From positions 1 through 64,000 of the forward strand of contig NZ_JABJRA010000014.1 of NCBI RefSeq assembly GCF_013155365.1: a stretch of 64,000 nucleotides of DNA, read 5' to 3'. Source of the DNA: Nocardioides sp. zg-DK7169. Its GTDB lineage: Bacteria; Actinomycetota; Actinomycetes; Propionibacteriales; Nocardioidaceae. Position numbers and translations under genes: made by a program. Shown here piece by piece: positions 47,792-60,139 of this stretch (position 1 is its first letter; each line of letters opens with the position of its first letter). The notes below the pieces were generated by a model that was given only the letters and a program-made list of their open reading frames with translations, was not told the DNA's origin and searched no databases.

Positions 47792-48277
47792 TCAGACCTG
47801 GGGCGTCCCGGCCCGTGGGGCCGGTGCCGCGTCGAGGTCTCGCAGCAGGCGACCCAGCAGGTCGCGCAGCTGCTCGGCCTCGGCCGGCTCGAAGGTGATC
47901 CCCTCGACCAGGCGCGCCGGGACCTCGGCGAGCCGTTCGCGCAGCGCCCAGCCCTGCTCGGTCGCCTCGACGAGCACCCGCCGCTCGTCGGCGGGGTCGC
48001 GGCGGCGGGTCAGGTGGCCCGCGGCCTCGAGCCGCTTGAGCACCGGCGTCAGCGTGCCCGAGTCCAGGTGGAGGCGCCGTCCCAGCCCGGAGACGGTCAG
48101 CGCCTCCGCGTCGTCGCCGGCCTCCCACAGCGCCAGCAGGCACAGGTACTGCGGGTAGGTCAGGCCGACCTCGGCCAGCAGCGCGCCGTAGCGACGGGTG
48201 AGGGCGCGGGTGGCGGCGTACAGCGGGAAGCAGAGCTGGGCGTCGAGGTCGAGCTGCGGGAAGGCGGGGTCGGGCAC
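47792..48277 (-). CDS. ohrR: MarR-family organic-peroxide sensor OhrR
   Basis: The 161-residue winged-helix repressor has the reactive cysteine at C16 in LDAQLCFPLYAATRALTRRYGALL, conserved in OhrR. The wing/HTH block (SGLGRRLHLDSGTLTPVLKRLEAAGHLTRRRDPADERRVLVEATEQG) follows. Oxidation of the cysteine by organic hydroperoxides releases DNA. It starts at GTG 48277, divergent from ohr with a shared operator. Lying tail-to-tail with dnaA, 16 bases apart, it interrupts the usual dnaA-dnaN neighbourhood. Confidence 0.9.
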   Translation of the reverse strand: MPDPAFPQLDLDAQLCFPLYAATRALTRRYGALLAEVGLTYPQYLCLLALWEAGDDAEALTVSGLGRRLHLDSGTLTPVLKRLEAAGHLTRRRDPADERRVLVEATEQGWALRERLAEVPARLVEGITFEPAEAEQLRDLLGRLLRDLDAAPAPRAGTPQV

Positions 48278-48296
48278 GAGGGAAATCCTAGACCCC

Positions 48297-48325
48297 TTGT
48301 CCGATTCAATTGCGCGCAATACGTT
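48297..48325 (+). promoter_or_regulatory. ohr promoter with OhrR operator
   Basis: TTGTCC (48297-48302), a 17-base spacer, and TACGTT (48320-48325) lie just before the ohr ATG. The perfect 12-bp palindrome ATTGCGCGCAAT (48309-48320) fills the spacer, where bound OhrR would block RNA polymerase. Confidence 0.7.
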
Positions 48326-48332
48326 TGCACGC

Positions 48333-48749
<417 letters not shown>

Positions 48750-49223
48750 TCCGGGTCCTCGGCCGGATCGATCGGCCACCACCAACGACGGCGAACCACA
48801 CGAAATCCCGCCCCTCGCAGGGTGTGGACTTCCTGTGGTTCGCCGTCGTCATGTCCGGGAGAGGCTGTGGAGGAACAGGGGTGCCACGTCGAACTTGTGA
48901 TTCGACTGCACAGCGGCACGCGAGCTGGCCGTCGTTCCTCCACACCCCCTGTGGGATTTGATTGAGCGCGCTGACCTGCGCAGATGTAGTTCATCCACAG
49001 TTTCCACCCACGCTATTACTCCGACCTACCTGTACATGGATCGATTGCCAGTGAACTTCCACTCGGGCTCCAACCTGGGGACAACCTCCTTCCGAGAGGT
49101 CTCGACCACCTCCCTTCGGACCCGCGTGAAGAACAAGTTCTGCCCCACCTCCGCTGCCGGTGCCGTCGGCGGCGTGGCAGGATGCGGTTCCCCAGCAGCC
49201 CTCCTCCTCGAAGGACCACCAAC
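48750..49223. other. ohr-dnaN intergenic region, candidate oriC segment
   Basis: There is no gene in 474 bases. Features: a 14-bp inverted repeat (48787-48800 and 48834-48847), an 11-bp inverted repeat (48866-48876 and 48934-48944), DnaA-box-like TCATCCACA at 48991-48999 and TGTGGACTT at 48823-48831. A 21-bp element at 48971-48991 is shared with the dnaB upstream region. In Streptomyces and Mycobacterium oriC lies between dnaA and dnaN, so this is the positional candidate. Confidence 0.6.
48787..48847. repeat. Long hairpin downstream of ohr
   Basis: GACGGCGAACCACA and its exact complement form a 14-bp stem, extended inward by six more pairs with two mismatches. No T-run follows. It could act as a terminator for ohr or as a cruciform near the origin. 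Confidence 0.65.
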
Positions 49224-50360
49224 GTGAAGTTCCGCGTCGAACGCGACGTGCTCGCCGATGCCGTCGCCTGGGCTGCTCGCAGCCTTCCGGTGCGTCCCAG
49301 CGCGCCCGTCCTCGCCGGCCTCCTCATCGAGGCCAACGACGAGGGTCTGGTCCTGTCGACGTTCGACTACGAGACCTCCGCCCGGGCCACGCTGCGCGCC
49401 GACGTGACCGAGAACGGTCGCGCCCTCGTCAGCGGCCGGCTGCTGTCCGACATCTGCCGCAGCCTCCCGGCCAAGCCGGTCGACATGGTGATCGACGGCG
49501 CCCGCGTCTCGCTGACCTGCGGTTCTGCGCGCTTCAGCCTCCAGACGCTGCCGGTCGACGAGTACCCCTCGCTGCCCGACATGCCGACCGCGACCGGCAC
49601 CGTGCAGAGCGACGTGTTCGCCCACGCGGTCGCCCAGGCCGTGACCGCGGCCGGCCGCGACGACATGCTCCCGGTGCTCACCGGCGTGCGGATCGAGATC
49701 GAGGGCTCGACGATCTCGCTGCTGGCGACCGACCGTTTCCGGCTCTCGCACCGCGAGCTGGGCTGGGACCCCCGCACCCCCGACGAGTCGCTCGCCGCGC
49801 TGGTCCCGGCGAAGGTGCTCGGCGAGACCGCCAAGTCCCTCACCGCGGGCAGCGAGGTGACCATCGCGCTGGCCGCCGGCGGTGCCGGCGAGGGCATCAT
49901 CGGCTTCGAGGGCGCCTCGGCCGGTGGCGTACGTCGTACGACGACCCGCCTGCTGGACGGCGAGTTCCCCAAGGTCCGCAGCCTGTTCCCCAGCGAGCAC
50001 CAGACGGTGGCCAAGGTCAAGAAGTCCGACCTGGTCGAGTCGGTCAAGCGCGTCGCGCTGGTCGCCGAGCGCAACACCGCGGTCCAGCTGAAGTTCAGCG
50101 ACGGCGTGGTCACGCTCGACGCGGGCTCCGGCGACGAGGCGCAGGCCTCGGAGTCGATCGAGGCCGAGATCGACGGCGAGGACATCGTGACCGGCTTCAA
50201 CCCGCAGTTCCTGCTCGACGGGCTCACCGCCATCGACGAGGACCACGTGGAGCTCGCCTTCACCCAGTCCTCCAAGCCGGTCGTGATCAGCGGCTCGCGC
50301 GAGGACGGCACGACGCCGGCCTTCCGCTACCTGCTGATGCCCCGCCGGCTGCTGTCCTGA
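49224..50360 (+). CDS. dnaN: DNA polymerase III beta subunit (sliding clamp)
   Basis: The 378-residue clamp has three repeated clamp folds; it begins MKFRVERDVLADAVAWAARSLPVRPSAPVLAGLLIEA and ends FRYLLMPRRL, as in actinobacterial DnaN. GTG 49224 follows GAAGGA; an ATG 42 bases upstream is in frame but unlikely. First of the run dnaN-gnd-recF-dciA-gyrB-gyrA. Confidence 0.96.
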   Translation: MKFRVERDVLADAVAWAARSLPVRPSAPVLAGLLIEANDEGLVLSTFDYETSARATLRADVTENGRALVSGRLLSDICRSLPAKPVDMVIDGARVSLTCGSARFSLQTLPVDEYPSLPDMPTATGTVQSDVFAHAVAQAVTAAGRDDMLPVLTGVRIEIEGSTISLLATDRFRLSHRELGWDPRTPDESLAALVPAKVLGETAKSLTAGSEVTIALAAGGAGEGIIGFEGASAGGVRRTTTRLLDGEFPKVRSLFPSEHQTVAKVKKSDLVESVKRVALVAERNTAVQLKFSDGVVTLDAGSGDEAQASESIEAEIDGEDIVTGFNPQFLLDGLTAIDEDHVELAFTQSSKPVVISGSREDGTTPAFRYLLMPRRLLS

Positions 50361-50447
50361 GCCCCTGCCCCGGGGTCGTCTCACGCGCCACGGTCTAGCG
50401 TGGGTCCGACGAAGGACCCCGCAAGCACCTGACTCTCGAGGAGACGC

Positions 50448-51383
50448 GTGATGGAGATTGGACTCGTCGGCCTGGGCAAGATGGGCGGCAACATGCGCGA
50501 GCGGTTGCGCCGCGGCGGCCACACCGTGGTCGGCTACTCCCACCAGCCGGAGGTCCGCGACGTCGACTCGCTGGCCGAGATGGTCGAGAAGCTCTCGGCG
50601 CCCCGCGTCGTGTGGGTGATGGTGCCCTCCGGCGAAGCGACCAGGAAGACGATCGAGGAGCTCGGTGAGCTCCTCGACGAGGGCGACGTCGTGGTCGACG
50701 GCGGCAACTCGCGCTGGACCGACGACCTCGAGCACGCCGCCCAGCTCGCCGAGAAGGGCATCGGCTACGTCGACTGCGGTGTCTCGGGCGGCGTCTGGGG
50801 CCTGGAGAACGGCTACGCGCTGATGTACGGCGGCAGCGAGGACGACGTCGCGAAGGTGCAGCCCGCCCTGGACACCCTCAAGCCCGAGGGCGACTTCGGT
50901 GCCGTGCACGCCGGCAAGGTGGGCGCCGGGCACTTCTCCAAGATGGTCCACAACGGCATCGAGTACGCGATCATGCAGTCCTACGCCGAGGGCTGGGAGC
51001 TGCTCGAGAAGGTCGACATGGTCGACAACGTCACCGAGGTCTTCCGCTCCTGGCGCGAGGGCACCGTGATCCGCTCGTGGCTGCTCGACCTGCTGGTCGC
51101 CGCCCTCGACGAGCAGCCCAACCTGGAGGGCATCCGCGGGTACGCCGAGGACTCCGGCGAGGGCCGGTGGACCGTCGAGGCCGGCATCGAGCACGCGGTC
51201 GCGACCCCCGCGATCACCGCGGCGCTCTACGCCCGCTTCGTCTCCCGCCAGGACGACTCGCCGGCCATGAAGGCGGTCGCGGCGATGCGCAACCAGTTCG
51301 GCGGCCACGCCATGCACACCGCCCCGCCGCCCGGCGGCGACGCGGCCGCGGGCGACGACTCCGCCAGTCCCGTGGAGAGCTAG
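50448..51383 (+). CDS. gnd: 6-phosphogluconate dehydrogenase (decarboxylating), short form
   Basis: The 311-residue oxidative pentose-phosphate enzyme has the nucleotide motif GLGKMG near residue 8 and the substrate motifs DGGNSRW and VGAGHFSKMVHNGIEY. Length near 300 places it in the short NAD(P)-dependent group (GndA/YqeC type), not the 470-residue type. The start may be GTG 50448 or ATG 50451; GAGGAG lies just upstream. Gnd between dnaN and recF is the arrangement known from Streptomyces relatives. Confidence 0.93.
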   Translation: MMEIGLVGLGKMGGNMRERLRRGGHTVVGYSHQPEVRDVDSLAEMVEKLSAPRVVWVMVPSGEATRKTIEELGELLDEGDVVVDGGNSRWTDDLEHAAQLAEKGIGYVDCGVSGGVWGLENGYALMYGGSEDDVAKVQPALDTLKPEGDFGAVHAGKVGAGHFSKMVHNGIEYAIMQSYAEGWELLEKVDMVDNVTEVFRSWREGTVIRSWLLDLLVAALDEQPNLEGIRGYAEDSGEGRWTVEAGIEHAVATPAITAALYARFVSRQDDSPAMKAVAAMRNQFGGHAMHTAPPPGGDAAAGDDSASPVES

Positions 51384-51389
51384 GCGGCG

Positions 51390-52544
51390 TTGTACGTCTC
51401 GCACCTCACCCTGCACGACTTCCGGTCCTACGCGACCGCCGAGGTCCCGCTCGAGCCCGGCGTCACCGCGTTCGTCGGGCGCAACGGGCAGGGCAAGACC
51501 AACCTCGTCGAGGCGATCGACTACCTGTCGCGCCTCAGCTCGCACCGGGTCGCCTCCGACGCGCCCCTGGTGCGGGCCGGTGCGGAGCGCGCCGTCGTGC
51601 GCGCCGCGGTCGTGCGCGACGGGCGCACGGCGGTGCTCGAGGTCGAGCTGATCCCGGGCAAGGCCAACCGGGCGAAGGTGAACCGCTCCGCACTCCCCCG
51701 CTCCCGCGACCTGGTGGGGCTGGTGCGCACGGTGGTCTTCTCCCCCGAGGACCTGGTGCTCGTCAAGGGCGACCCCTCGGACCGGCGCCGCTTCCTCGAC
51801 GACCTGCTGGTGCTGCGCACCCCGCGCCTGGCCGGCGTCCGCGCCGACTACGACCGGGTGCTGCGCCAGCGCAACTCGCTGCTCAAGACCGCCGGCGCCG
51901 CCCGGCGCGGCAGCTCCTCGCAGGAGGCCGCGCTCTCGACGCTCTCGGTGTGGGACAGCCACCTGGCCCACATCGGTGCCGAGCTCCTGGCGCACCGGCT
52001 GCGGGTGGTCGAGGACCTCGCGCCGTACGTCGGCAAGGCCTACGAGACCGTCGCCCGCGGCGCGCGCCGCGACGACGCCGACATCGCCTACCGGCCCAGC
52101 TTCGACCTGGGCGGGGCCCGCGAGCCCGCCGACCTGGAGCAGGCGCTGCTCGCCGAGGTCGAGCGGCGCCGCGGCGACGAGCTCGACCGCGGGGTCTCGC
52201 TGGTGGGCCCGCACCGTGACGAGCTGCTGCTCAGCATCGGCCACGGTCCCGACGAGAGCCGGCTGCCGGTGAAGGGCTACGCCTCGCACGGGGAGTCCTG
52301 GTCCTTCGCCCTCGCGCTGCGGCTGGCCTCCTACGACCTGCTCCGCTCCGAGGGCGACGACCCGATCCTGATCCTCGACGACGTCTTCGCCGAGCTCGAC
52401 ACCGAGCGGCGCGAGCAGCTCGCCGGCCTGGTCGCCGGCGCCGAGCAGGTGCTGGTCACCGCGGCCGTGCCCGAGGACGTGCCGGCCGCGCTGTCCGGGG
52501 TGCGGTACGCCGTGGCGGGCGGCGAGGTGACCCGTGACTCCTGA
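51390..52544 (+). CDS. recF: DNA replication and repair protein RecF
   Basis: The 384-residue SMC-like ATPase loads RecA on gapped DNA. It opens [21 protein letters not shown], with Walker A GRNGQGKT at 30-37, a signature and Walker [22 protein letters not shown]. It begins at TTG 51390, six bases after gnd. Its 3' end overlaps dciA by 11 bases. Confidence 0.95.
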   Translation: MYVSHLTLHDFRSYATAEVPLEPGVTAFVGRNGQGKTNLVEAIDYLSRLSSHRVASDAPLVRAGAERAVVRAAVVRDGRTAVLEVELIPGKANRAKVNRSALPRSRDLVGLVRTVVFSPEDLVLVKGDPSDRRRFLDDLLVLRTPRLAGVRADYDRVLRQRNSLLKTAGAARRGSSSQEAALSTLSVWDSHLAHIGAELLAHRLRVVEDLAPYVGKAYETVARGARRDDADIAYRPSFDLGGAREPADLEQALLAEVERRRGDELDRGVSLVGPHRDELLLSIGHGPDESRLPVKGYASHGESWSFALALRLASYDLLRSEGDDPILILDDVFAELDTERREQLAGLVAGAEQVLVTAAVPEDVPAALSGVRYAVAGGEVTRDS

Positions 52545-53112
52545 CCCCGAGGGGCGAGCCGGCCCCGAGGTCCCCGCGCCGGGGACCGGCGGGCTGCTGC
52601 CGGAGGCGGAACCGGAGCCCGAGCGCCGCGACGACGGCCTGGACCTGGCCCGCTCGCTGACCCGCTCCACCGCGTCCAGCTCACCGGTCGCCCGGCGCCG
52701 CCCGCGCTCGAAGTTCCGCGCGCCGGGCCGGGTGAGCGGCTCGCACCCCGACGACCGCGACCCCCAGCTGCTCGACACCACCCTCGGCCGGCTGATCGGC
52801 GACCGCGGCTGGGAGCTCGACCTGCGCATGCAGGGGGTGTTCGGCCGCTGGGAGCAGCTGGTCGGCGCGGAGATCGCGCAGCACTGCACGCCGGAGTCCT
52901 TCGCCGACGCCAAGCTGGTGGTCCGCACCGACTCCACTGCGTGGGCGACCCAGCTGCGGCTGCTGGCACCGACGCTGGTCCGGCGGCTCAACGAGGAGCT
53001 CGGCCACGGCACCGTGACCGTGATCGACGTGCTCGGACCGCACCTGCCCACCTGGAAGAAGGGCCGGCGATCGACCCGCGACGGGCGGGGTCCGCGCGAC
53101 ACCTACGGCTGA
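52534..53112 (+). CDS. dciA: DUF721 protein, DciA-type helicase operator
   Basis: The 192-residue protein has a disordered Pro/Arg-rich N-terminus of about 80 residues and a C-terminal DUF721 domain ([79 protein letters not shown]). DciA is the DnaB partner in bacteria lacking DnaC/DnaI, and is consistently found beside recF and gyrB in actinobacteria. GTG 52534 overlaps recF. Together with dnaB at 10.5 kb both helicase components are in the window. Confidence 0.9.
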   Translation: MTPDPEGRAGPEVPAPGTGGLLPEAEPEPERRDDGLDLARSLTRSTASSSPVARRRPRSKFRAPGRVSGSHPDDRDPQLLDTTLGRLIGDRGWELDLRMQGVFGRWEQLVGAEIAQHCTPESFADAKLVVRTDSTAWATQLRLLAPTLVRRLNEELGHGTVTVIDVLGPHLPTWKKGRRSTRDGRGPRDTYG

Positions 53113-53418
53113 TCCGGGGAGCCGCGCGAGCCCCGGGCGAGGCGGCGCGGGGTCCGGATGACCGGCAAGGCGCGCGGCCGTCCGGGCGCCCGGGTGGGTG
53201 TACCTCTCCCTGTCCGACCCCCTGTTCGGCCCTTCCCGGCCCGTTTGTGGTCCGCCCAGGGGCATCCGAGGGGTCCGGACCACCCCACGGGCGCGGGCCG
53301 GTCCGTGTTTCCGAGTCCTCTGGCGGGTAGGATGGGCGCTGGGTCGCCGCTGTGCGACCCGTTCCATGTCGGCTCGGCGTTCGCCGGGCCACACCCGCGT
53401 TTCCAGGAAGAGGTGGCC
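53113..53418. other. dciA-gyrB intergenic region
   Basis: No gene in 306 bases. GC-rich; TAGGAT at 53328-53333 with a weak GTGTTT 17 bases upstream is a candidate gyrB promoter. Upstream DNA contains GC-rich inverted sequences that may terminate the recF-dciA transcript. Confidence 0.4.
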
Positions 53419-55590
<2,172 letters not shown>

Positions 55591-55641
55591 CTCTCTAGCG
55601 CCAGAACTAGATTCCCGTAGACACGACCAGAGAGACCCATC

Positions 55642-58361
<2,720 letters not shown>

Positions 58362-58362
<1 letters not shown>

Positions 58363-59003
58363 TGCCCGACCGATCCGTCGAGAGCACCTCGACCCGCCTC
58401 CCCGCTCAGGGGACCGACGCCGACGCCCAGAAGGCCCAGAAGGCCCAGAAGCAGGGCACCAAGGGCGGCAAGAAGGGCGCCGGCAAGCCTGCCGAGAACG
58501 ACACCGAGAAGACGGCGGTGCGTCCCGGCTTCGGCGAGCGGATCCAGGCGAAGCTCGCCGGCGCCGCCGACGAGCACCGTGCCAACACCGGTGCCGCCGC
58601 TCCCGCTCCGACCGGCTCGGGCTCGGGGCGTCCGCCCCGGCGCGCCCGGCTGCGCCTGACCCGGGTCGACCCCTGGTCGGTGATGAAGACGGCGTTCCTG
58701 CTCTCGATCGCCTTCGCCGTGGTCACGATCGTCTCGGTGCTGATGGTGTGGTCCGTGCTCGGTGCGGCCGGCGTCTGGGAGTCCATCAACTCCTCGGTGC
58801 GCGACATCGTCGGTGGTGACCAGGCCGAGGAGTTCAACATCGAGAACTACCTCGGGACCGCCCGCGTGCTCGGCTTCACCACCATCGTCGCGGTCGTCGA
58901 CGTGGTGCTGCTCACCGCGATCGCGACCCTGGGCGCGTTCTTGTACAACATGGCTGCGGCGCTGCTCGGCGGCGTCGAGGTCACCCTGGCCGAGGACAAC
59001 TGA
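58362..59003 (+). CDS. DUF3566 membrane protein downstream of gyrA
   Basis: The 213-residue protein has a disordered Lys/Ala-rich N-terminal half of about 95 residues (repeated QKAQKAQK), then the DUF3566 domain: LRLTRVDPWSVMKTAFLLSIAFAVVTIVSVLMVWSVL, a loop, and a second membrane helix (VLGFTTIVAVVDVVLLTAIATLGAFLYN). It is the counterpart of Rv0007. The function is unknown, but linkage to gyrA is strongly conserved. Confidence 0.9.
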
Positions 59004-59041
59004 GGCCTGCACCACATCGCCCCTCCCGCACGGGCCCCGTT

Positions 59042-59071
59042 TTGTCCGGGTCCGCGCGGGTGGGGTAATGT
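59042..59071 (+). promoter_or_regulatory. Promoter of tRNA-Ile
   Basis: TTGTCC (59042-59047), 18 bases, TAATGT (59066-59071), about 47 bases before the mature tRNA 5' end. Confidence 0.6.
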
Positions 59072-59117
59072 CACCGCTCGGTTGCCCCGTGCGACCGCGG
59101 CCGGTTCGTCCGGTTGC

Positions 59118-59191
59118 GGGCCTATAGCTCAGACGGTTAGAGCGCTTCCCTGATAAGGAAGAGGTCACAGGTTCAAGTCCTGTTAGGCCCA
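59118..59191 (+). tRNA. tRNA-Ile (GAT anticodon)
   Basis: The 74-nt cloverleaf has acceptor GGGCCTA pairing with TAGGCCC, a D arm TATAGCTCAGACGGTTAGAGC, the anticodon loop CTGATAA within a CTTCC/GGAAG stem, and TpsiC arm GGTTCAAGTCC. The discriminator is A; CCA is not encoded. Confidence 0.97.
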
Positions 59192-59247
59192 CCGAAGTTC
59201 CCAGCACCACCAGCTCAGCCCACGTCCGCGAAGCGCCGGGAGGCATG

Positions 59248-59391
59248 ATGAAGAAGATCATCCTGGTGGCGCTCGCCGCCCTCGGGGCCGTCACCGCGAA
59301 GCGCCGGATCGACGCCGGTCGCGCCGAGCAGGCACTGTGGGCCGAGGCGACCGACTCGGTCACCGGCAACCGGCCCGCCGAGCGTGCCTGA
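59248..59391 (+). CDS. DLW-39 family small protein
   Basis: The 47-residue protein starts [23 protein letters not shown] and contains [13 protein letters not shown], the hallmark (D/A-L-W) of DLW-39 proteins found between the tRNA genes downstream of gyrA in actinobacteria. It has one hydrophobic N-terminal helix. The ATG at 59248 is preferred over 59245 because GGGAGG then sits five bases upstream. Function unknown. Confidence 0.88.
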   Translation: MKKIILVALAALGAVTAKRRIDAGRAEQALWAEATDSVTGNRPAERA

Positions 59392-59413
59392 CGCCCGCAC
59401 CGCACCCGCACCG

Positions 59414-59486
59414 GGGGCCTTGGCGCAATTGGTAGCGCACCTGCTTTGCAAGCAGGGGGTTGGGGGTTCGAGTCCCCCAGGCTCCA
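59414..59486 (+). tRNA. tRNA-Ala (TGC anticodon)
   Basis: The 73-nt cloverleaf has acceptor GGGGCCT pairing with AGGCTCC (one G-U), anticodon loop TTTGCAA within ACCTGC/GCAGG, and TpsiC arm GGTTCGAGTCCCCC. Discriminator A; no encoded CCA. Confidence 0.97.
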
Positions 59487-59488
59487 CT

Positions 59489-59522
59489 GACAGGACCTGC
59501 AGGCTCCACTGCGGGTCCTGTC
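59489..59522 (+). terminator. Terminator after tRNA-Ala
   Basis: GACAGGACC pairs with GGTCCTGTC (9 bp), enclosing an inner GCAG/CTGC stem; TTCATTT follows. The loop repeats the last bases of the tRNA gene (AGGCTCCACTG). Confidence 0.75.
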
Positions 59523-59523
59523 T

Positions 59524-59561
59524 TCATTTCGGGGCCGGCTCGTCCGACGTGGCGTCGGCTC
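59524..59561 (+). repeat. Imperfect direct repeat, left copy
   Basis: It begins TCATTTCGGGGCCGGCTC and ends CGTGGCGTCGG plus a few bases. About 33 of 36 aligned positions match the copy at 63090-63127, with one 1-base gap. The two copies lie on either side of the NUDIX/helicase pair. Confidence 0.7.
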
Positions 59562-59749
59562 TAGGGCAGTGGACAGAGGAATACGCAACGCTTGGGCTGC
59601 GCCCCGCCCCGATCAGGCTCTTCCTCGAGCCCGCTTGAGCTCATCGCGCCTCGCATCTTCGCCCCGCGCACGGGCCAACTGGAATATCGGTGAGACGGAA
59701 TCCGCGACATTGTCGATGGGAACGGTCGACGTACGACAAGCTTGTGATC

Positions 59750-60139
59750 GTGTCGAAGCAGATCAACGTCGTGGGGGCCGTCATCGTGCGTGACGGACTA
59801 ATCCTGTGCGCACAGCGTGGACCGCTCGGCTCTCTCGGTGGTATGTGGGAGTTCCCCGGCGGCAAGATCGAGCCCGGTGAGTCGCCGCGCGATGCCCTCG
59901 CCCGGGAGATCGACGAGGAGCTGTGCTGCGACGTTGTCGTCGGGCAGGAGGTCACCACGACGACGCACCTCTATGACTTCGGCACCGTCACCCTGACCAC
60001 CTTTTGGTGCGAGCTCGTCAGTGGGACACCGACCTTGACCGAGCACGCCGCGGTGCGGTGGTTGGCGCCGGCCGAACTCGACGGCCTCGAGTGGGCGCCG
60101 GCTGATGTGCCGGCCGTCGAGATCATTCGCGCTGCATGA
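59750..60139 (+). CDS. NUDIX (MutT/NudG-like) nucleotide pyrophosphohydrolase
   Basis: The 129-residue enzyme would hydrolyse nucleoside triphosphates to monophosphates. The Nudix box runs from G38 (GGKIEPGESPRDALAREIDEEL), with the catalytic REIDEE intact; the final Gly of the consensus is Cys here. The short size and N-terminal VVGAVIVRDGLILCAQR resemble MutT and the CTP pyrophosphohydrolase NudG, which acts on 5-methyl-dCTP in E. coli; substrate is not proven. GTG 59750 (or 59744) is used because the family starts there. The stop overlaps the helicase ATG (ATGA), so the two are translated together. Confidence 0.85.
   Translation: MSKQINVVGAVIVRDGLILCAQRGPLGSLGGMWEFPGGKIEPGESPRDALAREIDEELCCDVVVGQEVTTTTHLYDFGTVTLTTFWCELVSGTPTLTEHAAVRWLAPAELDGLEWAPADVPAVEIIRAA

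Noticed and set aside
59414..59522. Repeat of AGGCTCCACTG after tRNA-Ala as a phage-type att site
   Set aside because: The second copy is the loop of the terminator hairpin 15 bases away; no integrase gene and no distant third copy were found in the window.
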